From Balamuthia mandrillaris (taxonomy: Eukaryota > Discosea > Longamoebia > Balamuthiidae), in NCBI GenBank assembly GCA_031835245.1, contig JAVKOQ010000526.1:1-30189 (forward strand): a DNA stretch of 30,189 nucleotides, in the 5' to 3' direction. Position 1 is the stretch's first letter, and the number at the start of each line of letters is the position of its first letter. The position numbers were made by a program, and so were the translations under genes. Of the stretch, positions 19,411-28,829 are shown piece by piece. The notes beneath the pieces are model-generated. The model was given only the letters and a program-made list of their open reading frames with translations, was not told the DNA's origin and did not search any database.

Positions 19411-19481
19411 GGGCACAGCCGGTTTCGAACCGACGACCTTCTCGGTGTAAACGAGATGCTCTGCCACTGAGCTATGCACCC
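19411..19481 (-). tRNA. tRNA-Val (anticodon UAC)
   Basis: On the minus strand the sequence folds as a 71-nt cloverleaf. The acceptor arms are GGGTGCA/TGTGCCC with two G-U pairs; the D arm is GCTC/GAGC; the anticodon arm TCTCG/CGAGA carries loop TTTACAC (anticodon TAC, Val); the T arm contains GGTTCGAACC, which is also the pol III B box. A T-rich run directly downstream on the minus strand (19390-19404) fits a pol III terminator. No CCA is encoded, as expected for a eukaryotic gene. It lies 57 bp beyond the DyP-Rdx stop, in the opposite orientation. Confidence 0.93.
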
Positions 19482-19559
19482 TTGGTTAACATGAAAGAAA
19501 AATGGTGTGGACTGAGGATGAAAAGTAATCTTCGCAGCCTTAATCACTGCGCTGTGTTT

Positions 19560-21276
19560 CACGCATGCTTTTTGTCGATGATGGCACAAGAAGGAAAACC
19601 TGTCACTGCCCGCTGTTGTTGTGTGATCGGTGCAGGCCCGAGCGGGTTGACAGTGGCTAAATCGCCGTTAGAGGAGGGTCTCAAAGTCGTCGTTCTAGAG
19701 CAAACTAGCAAAATACGAGGTAGTATTTTTGAAAACACCTCAGCTTTGTGTGTGCAGGCAATTGAGTATATAGAGAAGCAGGATAACCTTTTAACGATGT
19801 TACTCCTTGCTATCAAGGCTTGACGGCCAACACCCCCAAAAGAGCGATGGCATTCTCGGACCTGCCCATGCCGGAAGACTATCCCACTTATCCTCATCAT
19901 GCTCAATTTCTTTCGTATCTCGAGCGATATGCAGCTCATTTCGAGGTGCTGCCTCATAGTCCGTTGTCGTGTCGTTCGTATTCGGCCGTTGAGGAGGAAG
20001 AATGACGAAGTAAAGTGGGCAGTAAGTTGGGTTGTGGGAGACGAAGTTGAGCAAGAACAAGCTCAAATTTTTGACGGCGTAGCTGTACGTTGTTTCTCTT
20101 ATCCCCCCATTCGTACCGTTAGATCTCTGTCTTTGTCACTTGCTTTCCCCATTCCTATTGTTGTTTGTTGTGTTTGCTTTGTGCTATTGTTTTTTTGATG
20201 GTAGAGTCACGCCTAACATTTACCGTTTTTCTTGTGCCGTTGTAAAGCTGTGCAATGGTAAAGAAGCATCTCTTTCTTTTATTTTCCGTTCTCACTTTAT
20301 CTTCCTTCCGAAGGTCATCACCGCAAACCTTCTTATCCACCTTTTTATACATGTTCGGCTTCTTCTGCTTCTCCCTTTCAAATCCATAGCCATGACTACA
20401 GACATACTTCAGGCATCTCGGCCAAAGGAAAGAAAGTGGTTGTTGTAGGAATGGGCAAAAGCGGCAGCGATATCGCCGAAGAGCTTCTCCCAGTTTGTTC
20501 CAAGCTTCTCCTTTGCAGCGCTCGTTGGAAGATCTATCATTCGATGTTGGAACCTTCCTCATCAATGAGTTTGAGCGATAATAATATTCCGATTCGCTTG
20601 GGATTTTGAGACGAAACCGAAATTGGATGCGACATCATTATCTACTGCACTGGCTATGGTACAAATACTTGTTTTTCTTCCTCTTCCTCTTCCACTTCCT
20701 CTTCCTCTTCCTCTTGTTCTTCTTCTTCTTTTTCTTCGTAGCTATTTATTGTTTCTTCATCAAATAGAGTTTGATTTCGAGTTTCTTGATGAAAATGGAG
20801 AAGATATACTAGTCATCAAGCAAGCGGTTAAGAGTGTATCCACATCTTCTTATATTCCACTCTACCAGTTCATGATGCCACCATCCCACCCAACCCTTGC
20901 CATCATTGCCTTGATGAACGTTGAAGGTTCCCTTCATCCAGTCGCCGAGGCACAAGGTCTCCTCTCATCCATTCTCTCTTTCTCTCTCATTCTCTTACAC
21001 TTTGCTAATCTGTTCCCTCTTTTTTTTCTTCTGGCATTTTTCTCTATATTTCGTTTTTCTTTGCATTGATGGTCACCATTAGGAAAATGGTTCGCTCAAA
21101 TGCTAAGTGGCAGGGTTCCTTTTCCAACCGAGCAAGAAATGAGACGGAGTGTGAAGCATTGGGAAGAACAGGTTTTGCTTCGACCACATAATTACAGAGT
21201 GATGGAGGTGGAACCAGCTGCTTACATTCAGAACTTACTTCATCGTTGTTTCACTTTCACGAACATGAATTTATAA
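19560..21276 (+). pseudogene. Decayed flavin-containing monooxygenase (FMO)
   Basis: FMO hallmarks are easy to see in order: VIGAGPSGLTVAKSPLEEGL (FAD site), LPMPEDYPTYPHHAQFLSYL, HSHDYR, VVVVGMGKSGSDIAEEL (NADPH site), IIIYCTGY, and a C-terminal part with PTLAIIALMNVEGSLHPVAEAQ running to the stop at 21276. Introns with GT-AG borders are still visible (for example after CTGY, and after VAEAQ near 20957). The coding frame is broken. After an expected splice at about 19720 the frame has TGA where the family has Trp (GGN-W-VYREAG) and TAA a few codons later. A frame change occurs near 19950. A TGA precedes DETEIG near 20608. The exon between DGVA and HSHDYR is not clearly recoverable. This is most likely a fairly recent pseudogene of an intron-containing host gene. 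Confidence 0.8.
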
Positions 21277-21286
21277 TGAATGCCAG

Positions 21287-21475
21287 TTAATGCCGAATAT
21301 TAGTGTTATTATCGTTTTCGTCGCTGTCGATAGGTACTACCATCCTTCTTATTCGTTGTGGTTGTTCACCGTTTCCGCCATCTTCATCTTCTTCTCGTTC
21401 TTCTGCGTTTGTTTCGTCGTCATCTTTGAATTCAGGAATTGTCAAGTTCTACAATATGTAATATGCTAACGTTAG

Positions 21476-21515
<40 letters not shown>

Positions 21516-22078
21516 CCTATGCGTCTCTCTCACTTGGTTTTTTGTACTCAACGAACCATTTCGATATAAGGTTGACTTTCGTCCACGTTTTCTATGTCAA
21601 ATTCAGCAGCAGGCTTGATTTCCATTTCTTGCTTTAAAGTCTCGTTGGCTTGCTGCAGCTGTGGCAAGAAAGACTTTACTCTGGAGAGTACTAACGTTCC
21701 CCATTGTTTTTTGTTGCAAAAAAAAAAAAAATTAAAAAAACTCGCAACAACTGAAATCAACAAAAAGAAGCGAAGTGACAAGAACATGTAAAGGCAAACC
21801 AGAGCTAGGTGGAGGTTTTGTGATCTGTGGTGGGCGAGGGAGGACTCTGTCTTTGCCATCAGCAATAAAAAATGGGGACTCTGTAAAAATGGGTGATTGT
21901 GAGTCCCGACGGACGGAAGAGCGCAAAAAGAAAAAAAAAAACCTTCCTCCCCCGACAAGTACAACAACTCTTTCGACGCTACGGCCTGTCGTCCCGCTCT
22001 TTCCTCTGCCTCCTCCTCCTCTTCTTCCTCTTCCGCTTTTCGCTTCGCTTTGAGCTTTTGTTCTTCGCTGCTGCTCAT
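21287..22078 (-). CDS. NOPCHAP1-like box C/D snoRNP assembly chaperone
   Basis: Minus-strand exons 22078-21943, 21880-21800, 21690-21557, 21448-21287 (513 nt, 170 residues) with matching phases. I recognise the pattern of human NOPCHAP1 (C12orf45): a VASKELL motif after an acidic and basic N-tail; the core SFLPQLQQANETLKQEM, FDIENVD and YIEMNLTI; and an acidic C-terminal tail (DDDETNAEEREEDEDGG). In animals this protein bridges NOP58 and the R2TP/RUVBL complex during box C/D snoRNP assembly; the same role is inferred here. The length is close to the human protein (about 185). The gene is tail-to-tail with the FMO pseudogene (10 bp between stop codons). A LINE has inserted 29 bp upstream of its ATG. 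Confidence 0.82.
21480..21513. repeat. (TC)n microsatellite
   Basis: CT run on the plus strand inside the last intron of the NOPCHAP1-like gene, so it reads GA on the coding strand. Confidence 0.85.
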
Positions 22079-22126
22079 CTTTTTCTTTTTCTGTTTTTGG
22101 TTCGCAATTTTTTTTTTTTGAAATAG

Positions 22127-22132
22127 TTTATT
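22127..22132 (-). terminator. AATAAA polyadenylation signal of LINE-A
   Basis: AATAAA on the minus strand 8 nt before the poly(A) tract, the expected signal-to-tail arrangement of a retrotransposed polyadenylated RNA. Confidence 0.65.
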
Positions 22133-22162
22133 GGCTATCTAGTGGGCTGGGCCGCTCAACCT

Positions 22163-22214
22163 CGTAGGTAGAATACCTACGGCACCGCTTTCTAGCATCA
22201 ATGCCCATCGGGCA
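22163..22214 (-). other. Two hairpins in the LINE-A 3' UTR
   Basis: CGTAGGTA-GAA-TACCTACG (22163-22181) has a perfect 8-bp stem. TGCCC-ATC-GGGCA (22202-22214) has a 5-bp stem. Paired stems close to the poly(A) are typical of RNA recognised by the element's own reverse transcriptase; this role is inferred. Confidence 0.5.
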
Positions 22215-22242
22215 GAGTGCGTTGGGAGGCACATAGGTTGCT

Positions 22243-22340
22243 AGAGATCGCCTGTTACACGTTTTGAAGTTGGGAGGGTGTGGTGGGTGTGAGAGATCGC
22301 TTGTTCCAAGTTTTGAAGTTGGGATGGTGTGGTAGATAGG
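22243..22340. repeat. 49-bp tandem duplication
   Basis: Two units, 22243-22291 and 22292-22340, differ at about eight positions. Both carry TTTTGAAGTTGGGA. They lie at the 3' end of LINE-A. Confidence 0.8.
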
Positions 22341-22488
22341 TTGGCTTCCATTGAAGGTGCAAAGGCAGATGTGTTATCCAGGCACGGATTCCGCTGGCAG
22401 TCCGCTGGCACCTGACTGGGCTGGCAGGTTTTAGGAGGTCTAACCTCCTGTGGGGTTTCCACTTTTTCAGGAAGGCCACTTGGTTTTG

Positions 22489-25235
22489 TTATGAGTTGTC
22501 GAGGAAATGCAGTTTTTTGAGTTTCTCATTTCGCTTGAGGAAAATATTGGTCCTGGTGCTGTTGATAATGTGGGTGATGCTATTGATATCTTTGTTTTTG
22601 GTGCTGTGTACCGTTAGATAGTAGGGGAGTTCTCCTTTCCAAAAGTCTAGGTTTTTCACTTGTTGTGCCAACAAGGAGGAAATAAGGACATTGTAGGTTT
22701 TGATATCTTCTAGCATTTTGGTGGTAAGTTTTTGGGAGACAACACACGCGGTTTAGAGGTGTTTAGTGGTTTCAGGGCATCTTTTACCATTCCTCATGCA
22801 GATTTTGCAGTACTTGTCCGCGTACAGTCGTTTAGATGAGTTATTTATATAGTTACAGAGCGGGAGGAGTTCATATTTTGTTCAAATGAGGTGATTGTAA
22901 TGTCGTGTGGAGAGGGGTGAGTGTTTTAGTTGTTTGTTGGCTTTTGGGTGTCTGTTTTTGAGGAGGTTTCTGATATCATGGTCTTCCCAAGTGCAGGCCT
23001 TTGGATTCCATATCATAGTTATGTCTTTTGGGAGAAGAGCTAGCATTTGTAAAGGATGCAAATTGCATGCAGCAATTGTTCTTTGAGCTAGGGATGCTCG
23101 TTTGTCAGCCTCTCTATTTAGTAGTACTCGTTGGTCATAGTCGTCTGGATGGAGGAGTTTTTGTTTGGTTATTTTCTCTTTCCATTCTTTTGATGTTTTC
23201 TTTTCCTGGTGGCTATAGACGTGAGCAATTGAGATGTTGCGAGTTTTGAGGTGTTGAGAGATAATTCGCCAAGTGGCAACTGCTTTGAGGGGTGGGTGTT
23301 TGGGTGGCTCATTGAGGAGGTTAACCATGGCTTTGTTGTCGGATATGATGTGAAGAGAAGGGACGGATGTGGTGGCTTTAAGGGCATATGCTACAGCTCA
23401 GGCTTCCGTGTTGAAGGATATATGGCATCCAAGTGGAGAAGCGCTGTATCTGGTCGTGGCAGTTACAACAGCAGCTGCTGCTACTCCACCCTTGAAAGAG
23501 CCATCTGTAGCTATGAGGAGTGGTGTGTTGTTGTGGGAAGTGTTTAGTAGTTCATGTTTGGTTAGTTGGAAGTCCTCTGGGAATGTGGCAAGGTGAACAT
23601 TTGAAATCGTGTTTGCATCTTCGTTAGAGAGAGGAAAGAATGGCCATGCCGTGAGTTTGTTTGTCAGGTCTGAGGGGAGGGGAAGTTTTCTTTCGTATGG
23701 TAGAAGGCATTGTGGTGTGTCTTTAGGTTGAAGAAGTAAAAGTTGGTTTTGTTTTGTAGTACATAAAAGCTGTGTAATTGTTTTGAGCTTGCTCCGTGTT
23801 AGTGGTCCTGGGTTGTGAAGTTTTAGTGGGTAGTTGGCTGGGTTTGTCGTGGGTTGTGGGTAGTAGTTGTTCATTAAGATATTAAGTGTGTGAGAGGCAG
23901 AATTGTCATCATTCGGGATTCTGTTAACGTAGTGATTCAGGAAGTGTCCATGTTGGAGGGTAGTGATGTTGCAAATGGAGAGGCAGGTCAGTTTGTTTTT
24001 AAAAATGCTTGAGTTGTATTTTCCAAAGATACGTAATGTGGAGTGGAGACAGCTTCTGGCAGTGCGTTCTAGGGTGGCTAATGTTTTTGTTTCAAGGAGG
24101 TGAGTGTGCATTGGGTATTCAATTGCAGGAATGGCGATGGTTTTTAATAGGAGCACCTTTAAGTCTGCAGAAAGATATCTTCTTGTGATTGCAGAGCAGT
24201 ACTTGGTGAACTTTTTTGTGAGATGATCATCAAGGGCATGGGTGTTTGTGATGGAGAAGGGAACTCCGAGGTATACACAGATGTCTTCACATGAAAGGCG
24301 TGTTATCGGTTTGAGTTTATTAGTAGAGGTGTCCATCGTGGAAAGAGAGAGGTTGGGGTCTTTGCTTATAAAGACAGTTTTGCGTATGTTGATGGTGATA
24401 GTATCGTGTGCAAGGAATGTAACTGTGTGGTCAAGGTTGTTTGTGATGTCTGAGGTGTTGTCCGAGATGAGGAACAGGTCATCTGCAAAGGCCATTCCTG
24501 CAATTTTTGTGCCATCTGGGAGGGTATAGCCCGTGTTTGAAGAATGGAGGTAATTGAGGTGTGGGTTGATATAGACGTTGAATAGTGTGGAGGAGAGGGG
24601 GTCTCCTTGTTTAACTCCTTTGGTAATATAGAACTGGTCAGTATCTCCGCAGGGAAGGATTATGGATGCTTTAGAGTTGTTGTAGATGCCTTTAAATACA
24701 TCTATTGCTTCTTCACTTAGGCCATAACGGTGAAGGGTGCGAAAGATGGTATTGTGTGGGACAGAGTCAAATGCTTTGTTGATGTCAATCCAGACAATAT
24801 GGAGAGGTTTATTTCGTTGTTGGCTGTCTTCAATAATGAGTTTGAGTGTGGTAACATTAGTGGAGGCTGAGCGGTTGGGTCTAAATCCATTTTGTGTGTC
24901 ACAGAGGGTTTTGCTGGTTTCAAGAATGTGGTCCAGTCTTTTTTGAATGATCTTTGTATATTTTGTAGCTGTAGTTTACTGGAAGAGTTGGGTCACCTGT
25001 CTTGTAGATAGGCCATATTTTAGAGGTATTCCACTTTTCAGGGACAATCTGTGCATTGAGAACTTTGTTTAGCATAGTAACTATCCGTTCTTTGTTGTGT
25101 GGGGAAAGAGCTTTATAGGCTTCAATGACAAGGCAATCGCTGCCAGGGCATTTTTTGTTCTTCATTCTGTTGATAATTGTGTTGACTTCTTGGAAAGTGA
25201 TGGCTTTATGGAGTTTATGGCTGAGGTCTTTAAGT
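22489..25235 (-). pseudogene. LINE-A ORF2 remnant: reverse transcriptase, RNase H, Cys/His motif
   Basis: Seen in order on the minus strand: the RT start (KNKKCPGSDC, VPEKWNTSKIWPIYKTGDP); motif A WIDINKAFD; motif B KGVKQGDPLSSTLFNVYI; motif C FADDL (about 24490); thumb; then RNase H with all four acidic positions (TDGS, NTEA, SDN, NREAD) and the YSHQ histidine; and a CxxC...C...H...C motif near 22770-22830. The RT frame is open from about 24960 to 23398. A short deletion with a frame change removes the segment after PVNY near 24975. In-frame stops occur at 23400-23398 (TGA), 22884-22882 (TGA) and within the Cys/His region (TAA). The copy is therefore dead but not very old. Confidence 0.85.
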
Positions 25236-25237
25236 TT

Positions 25238-25330
25238 CTTTTGAATACATAAAAGTTTAAAAGTTTATTTGCTCTGAGAGCTTTTGAATACATAAGTAGT
25301 AGTAATAAAAAGTTTATTTGCTCTGAGAGC
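25238..25330 (-). repeat. Tandem 3'-tail repeat of LINE-B with hairpin and AATAAA
   Basis: Two copies, 25330-25281 (50 bp) and 25280-25238 (43 bp). On the minus strand each copy carries CTCTCAGAGCAAATAAACTT and ends with TATGTATTCAAAAG. GCTCT-C-AGAGC can form a 5-bp hairpin immediately before AATAAA. The copies differ by a short internal expansion (TATTACTACTAC). Confidence 0.75.
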
Positions 25331-25523
25331 AACACCAATCTATACATAAAAAGTAAGCCTTGTACATACATAGTGTACTCTTACTTTTCTTACTCCCTCA
25401 TCCTCAATGCCTTCCCAATTGTTACTCAATTCACAAGTGAAAGGTGTTGAATGAGATTTCAGACCAACTTTGTATCATCTAGCTATCCTTTTCTTTCCCT
25501 TTCCTTTTTCCTCTTTTCCTTAC

Positions 25524-28500
25524 TTACATTACTTCCAAAGACTGATAAAATGCAGAAGAACTTCCATGCTTCCAACTTGCTCTTGCTGCCCATAATCTCC
25601 AGACTCGTTTACAACTTTGCTTACATTGTTCCATCTCTTGAGCTCTGTTACATTTCTTTCCACTTGACAGGAGCTTTGTTGTACAGTCTTCAATAATCAG
25701 CTTTCTGACTTGTTCTTCACTTCCATTGTCCACACTCCAGATTCTAAAGCGATCTTCCCAAAGGTTAGGACACCTTAACAGGAAGTGTTCTGCTGTTTCT
25801 TCCTCAGCATCACATGCAGGGCACTTGCTATCCACCTCAGACTGCTGAATGGATCCCCACTTTTTTCCAATAGGCAGTCCACCACAGCGAATAGCATTCA
25901 TCAAACGTTCTTTCCTTGGGTTGGTAATCACTAAGCACCGTTGTTGTCCAACCAAACATCTTCCATTTGTCAAGAAGTTATGCCATAGCCATGCTCTTGT
26001 TCCTCTTTCTCCTTCAGCTGCATACTCCATCTTGGCTACTCGAGTTAAGGCCCTCATCCTCTTGGCTTTCTTTTCAACAACTGTCGTTCCGTCACCTCCC
26101 TCACCTTCATTCTTCTCCCCTTCCTCTTCACTTGCTTGGCTTACCTCTTCAAGTAGCTCAAAGTGGCCATCTTGCCTCTCAGCATGATGAATTACTGCTT
26201 GTCTTTCCAACTCACAGTAGGCCTTGATGGTCAACCAGCCCAATTCTGCTCTACAAACCCCCGCCACAGGCCTTCGATGAACTTGCAATACACTTCTTGC
26301 TGTCTCATTCCACACTGCTTCGATCTTCTTCCACCATGATTTGGAAAGCTCTGTCATACATAATCCATATGACAAGGTAGACTTGACAATAGCCTCTGCA
26401 GCAATCTGGGCAGTGCGTGTACCAAGGCCTTGGGCAATGGCTCCCCGCTGCCTAAGGCTGTAGAGGGCTTGCTTGGCCTTGGTGATCCTCTCCTTGGCAT
26501 GAGTTGTCCATTCCCCACTTTCTTCAAACCACAGTCCCAGGTACTTGGCCTCCTTCACACGTTTCACAGCCTCCCCCTTCAGTCGCCACTCTTGAAAATG
26601 AGCCTTCTTTCCTTGTACTAGCACCACTGATTTCTTTGCATTGAACTGAAGTCCCAGAGCATTCACTGCCTCCACTGCTACATTCAATCTTCTCTGAAGC
26701 TCAAATGGGTCGCTGGCCACCACTGCCAAGTCATCTGCAAACAACAAGCAAACATTCCTTGCTTTATCTCCTCTTTCCTTCTCCTCTGCAGCTTGTAGCT
26801 TTCTTGCCACCACATCAATGTATACATTGAACAAGAATGGAGACAAAACTCCTCCTTGCTTAACTCCTCTTTCCACCAGAAATTCCTCTGAAAGCTGCCC
26901 ATTCATGCGAATAACACTCGTCATACCATGGTACCACTCTGTAATGATACCCACTGCTGCCTCTTCTGCTCCTCTTTTGCGTAATGTCCTTGCCAGTATG
27001 TCATGGTCAAGCATGTCATATGCCTTGCTGATATCCAACAGAGCAATATAGGTACGTTCTTTGCTTCTCTTCATCAGGCATTTCTTCAACCGCCACACCT
27101 GATCCATGACTCCCCTTCCTTTTCTAAATCCACCCTGGCAATTACTTATCCACCCTTGCTCTCTTGCTTGTATGTTCAATTGTACCAAGATAGCTCCTTC
27201 AAACACCTTGGCTGCATTGCATAGGAGAGTAATACCTCTATAGTTTGCTGGATTCTGGGGAGCTCCTGCCTTATGCAAGGGAATAACCACCCCCTGTTTC
27301 CACTCCTTGGGGAATATGCCTTGGTTCTCAATGACCTTGATCAGCGTCCAAGTTGCATCTTGCACATGTTTGCCTCCATACTTCATCATTTCCCCATCAA
27401 TATTGTCCACCCCAGCTGCTTTGCCCACCCTCAATCTTTTCCTCCATGCAAGATTAAAACTCTCCTTCTTAAGCCAGTTACTACCAGACCAAGGCAGTCC
27501 TTCTGGACCTGCTTCCTCTCGATGCAAGCTCCCAATGGAAGAATCCTTCCTTCCCAGCTTTGCCCAATGTTCCTTGAAGGCTGCCGGGCTACCGTGGTGC
27601 TCCCTAACTGCTTTGGGCTCTGCTCTACGCTTTGCCACTATCCTCCACATGTTGCCGATCCATTTCTGCATTTCCTTGATGTTCTCTTGTCTTTTCCACT
27701 TCATCCAGTCCCATTTGTTGGCTCTCCACAACTTCACAAACCTTTTTCTGAGTTCCACAAATTCCTCTCTGGCCTTTCCATCATTCTTTCCTTCTCTTAG
27801 CCACTGAGCATGGGCTATCGCTACCTGCTTGTTCAAGGATGTTAACTCTGCTGTCCACCATGGCTTCCTTGCCCTGCTTGTTGTTGCTCCTATCAGTCTC
27901 CTTTCTCTACCAAACCATCTCATTGCACAATCCCACAATCCTTTTTTCCACTTGCTCCAAAGATCTTCAACAGTAGCTGTTCCCTCCCGTGTTTTCTTGA
28001 CCATGGCCTTCCATTCCTCTCCTTTGAAGAAACGCTTGCACCCGCGTTTGTACTCCCTCCACCTCCTCTTGCGATCTTCCTCCGAGTAGGACTTCCACTT
28101 CCATCGTTCCATCCAACCCCCGCCACAATTATCTGCTGGGTCCTTCAACTCGACTACCAGTGGTCGATGATCGGTCCAAGCTTGCCATCTGTCACCAACT
28201 ACCTTGCCCGTCCATCTCCATGCTACCACATAGTCCACAATGCTCTTTCGTTTTCCAGCTCTCCATGTAAATACTGGCGCTTCCTCTTCGAGCTGAGGCA
28301 ACGAGAGGGCCAGCCTTTTGAAAGCCTCCACCAACACCTTTCCTCTCGTGTTGTAAGTAGATTCACCTCTACCATTCCATCCCTTTCCACCCCTGGCGTT
28401 CCAATCACCTCCAATAATCAGGGGTCTTCCTTCCTTGACCACGTCCAGGATTCTTTTCTCAATCGCAGCCAAGGTGACCTTAAAGTTGTCCACGGTACCT

Positions 28501-28829
28501 CCTGGAGGGAGATACACTATACCGATTATAAAGATGCAACCCTGTCCCGCCAGTTCCACCCAAGTGGAGTTGGGTGTTCGCCACTCTTTCCTTTCTCCGA
28601 TGTTCCCCTTGAAGCCCTCTCGAACAAAGAAACCTGCGCCACCCCTTCCATAGCCACTCCTCCCTGGAGCAGCCCCTCCACCCATCCACCGATACCCCTC
28701 CAATCGAGGGGCAACCATCCTCCTATGTTCGCACACTCCAATAATGTCAAATTGCTTACTGTCAGCCCAACAGCTGACCAATTCCTCTTGTCCCCAGCCC
28801 CTAGAGTTGACAAACGCTACTGAAGTCAT
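25524..28829 (-). CDS. LINE-B ORF2: APE-type endonuclease and reverse transcriptase
   Basis: 1101 residues, uninterrupted. The N-terminal AP-endonuclease-like domain (about 1-230) shows VCEHRR with the catalytic Glu, VYLPPGG, IGGDWNAR, SIVDYVV and WTDHRPL with the final His. A basic Trp-rich linker follows. The RT domain (about 480-780) has PLHKAGAPQNPANYRGITLL, motif A LLDISKAYD, motif B RGVKQGGVLSPFLFNVYID and motif C LLFADDLAVVAS. A C-terminal CPACDAEEETAEHFLLRC zinc-knuckle-like motif lies near residue 1005. All catalytic residues are present, so the protein could be active. The start is fixed by its ATG, which overlaps the stop of the upstream ORF as ATGA. No RNase H domain follows. Confidence 0.93.
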   Translation of the reverse strand: MTSVAFVNSRGWGQEELVSCWADSKQFDIIGVCEHRRMVAPRLEGYRWMGGGAAPGRSGYGRGGAGFFVREGFKGNIGERKEWRTPNSTWVELAGQGCIFIIGIVYLPPGGTVDNFKVTLAAIEKRILDVVKEGRPLIIGGDWNARGGKGWNGRGESTYNTRGKVLVEAFKRLALSLPQLEEEAPVFTWRAGKRKSIVDYVVAWRWTGKVVGDRWQAWTDHRPLVVELKDPADNCGGGWMERWKWKSYSEEDRKRRWREYKRGCKRFFKGEEWKAMVKKTREGTATVEDLWSKWKKGLWDCAMRWFGRERRLIGATTSRARKPWWTAELTSLNKQVAIAHAQWLREGKNDGKAREEFVELRKRFVKLWRANKWDWMKWKRQENIKEMQKWIGNMWRIVAKRRAEPKAVREHHGSPAAFKEHWAKLGRKDSSIGSLHREEAGPEGLPWSGSNWLKKESFNLAWRKRLRVGKAAGVDNIDGEMMKYGGKHVQDATWTLIKVIENQGIFPKEWKQGVVIPLHKAGAPQNPANYRGITLLCNAAKVFEGAILVQLNIQAREQGWISNCQGGFRKGRGVMDQVWRLKKCLMKRSKERTYIALLDISKAYDMLDHDILARTLRKRGAEEAAVGIITEWYHGMTSVIRMNGQLSEEFLVERGVKQGGVLSPFLFNVYIDVVARKLQAAEEKERGDKARNVCLLFADDLAVVASDPFELQRRLNVAVEAVNALGLQFNAKKSVVLVQGKKAHFQEWRLKGEAVKRVKEAKYLGLWFEESGEWTTHAKERITKAKQALYSLRQRGAIAQGLGTRTAQIAAEAIVKSTLSYGLCMTELSKSWWKKIEAVWNETARSVLQVHRRPVAGVCRAELGWLTIKAYCELERQAVIHHAERQDGHFELLEEVSQASEEEGEKNEGEGGDGTTVVEKKAKRMRALTRVAKMEYAAEGERGTRAWLWHNFLTNGRCLVGQQRCLVITNPRKERLMNAIRCGGLPIGKKWGSIQQSEVDSKCPACDAEEETAEHFLLRCPNLWEDRFRIWSVDNGSEEQVRKLIIEDCTTKLLSSGKKCNRAQEMEQCKQSCKRVWRLWAARASWKHGSSSAFYQSLEVM

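Larger units (their letters stand above)
22108..25237 (-). mobile_element. LINE-A: decayed non-LTR retrotransposon (RT-RNase H type)
   Basis: Minus-strand element. Its 3' end is marked by AATAAA (22132-22127) and a 12-nt poly(A) (plus-strand T run 22108-22119). The 3' region holds two hairpins and a 49-bp tandem duplication. The coding part runs from the start of the RT domain to a Cys/His motif. The 5' half (endonuclease, ORF1) is missing from this segment, which abuts the tail of LINE-B at about 25237. An RT followed by RNase H suggests the I-like superfamily of LINEs; I cannot name the clade. Confidence 0.85.

Noticed and set aside
19720-23400. Reassigned TGA (Trp) or TAA (Gln) suggested by stops in the FMO and LINE-A frames
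   Set aside because: TGA ends the ENPP, kinase, DyP-Rdx and LINE-B ORFs at the expected places, and TAA ends the AKR and NOPCHAP1-like genes. The stops are better explained as decay.
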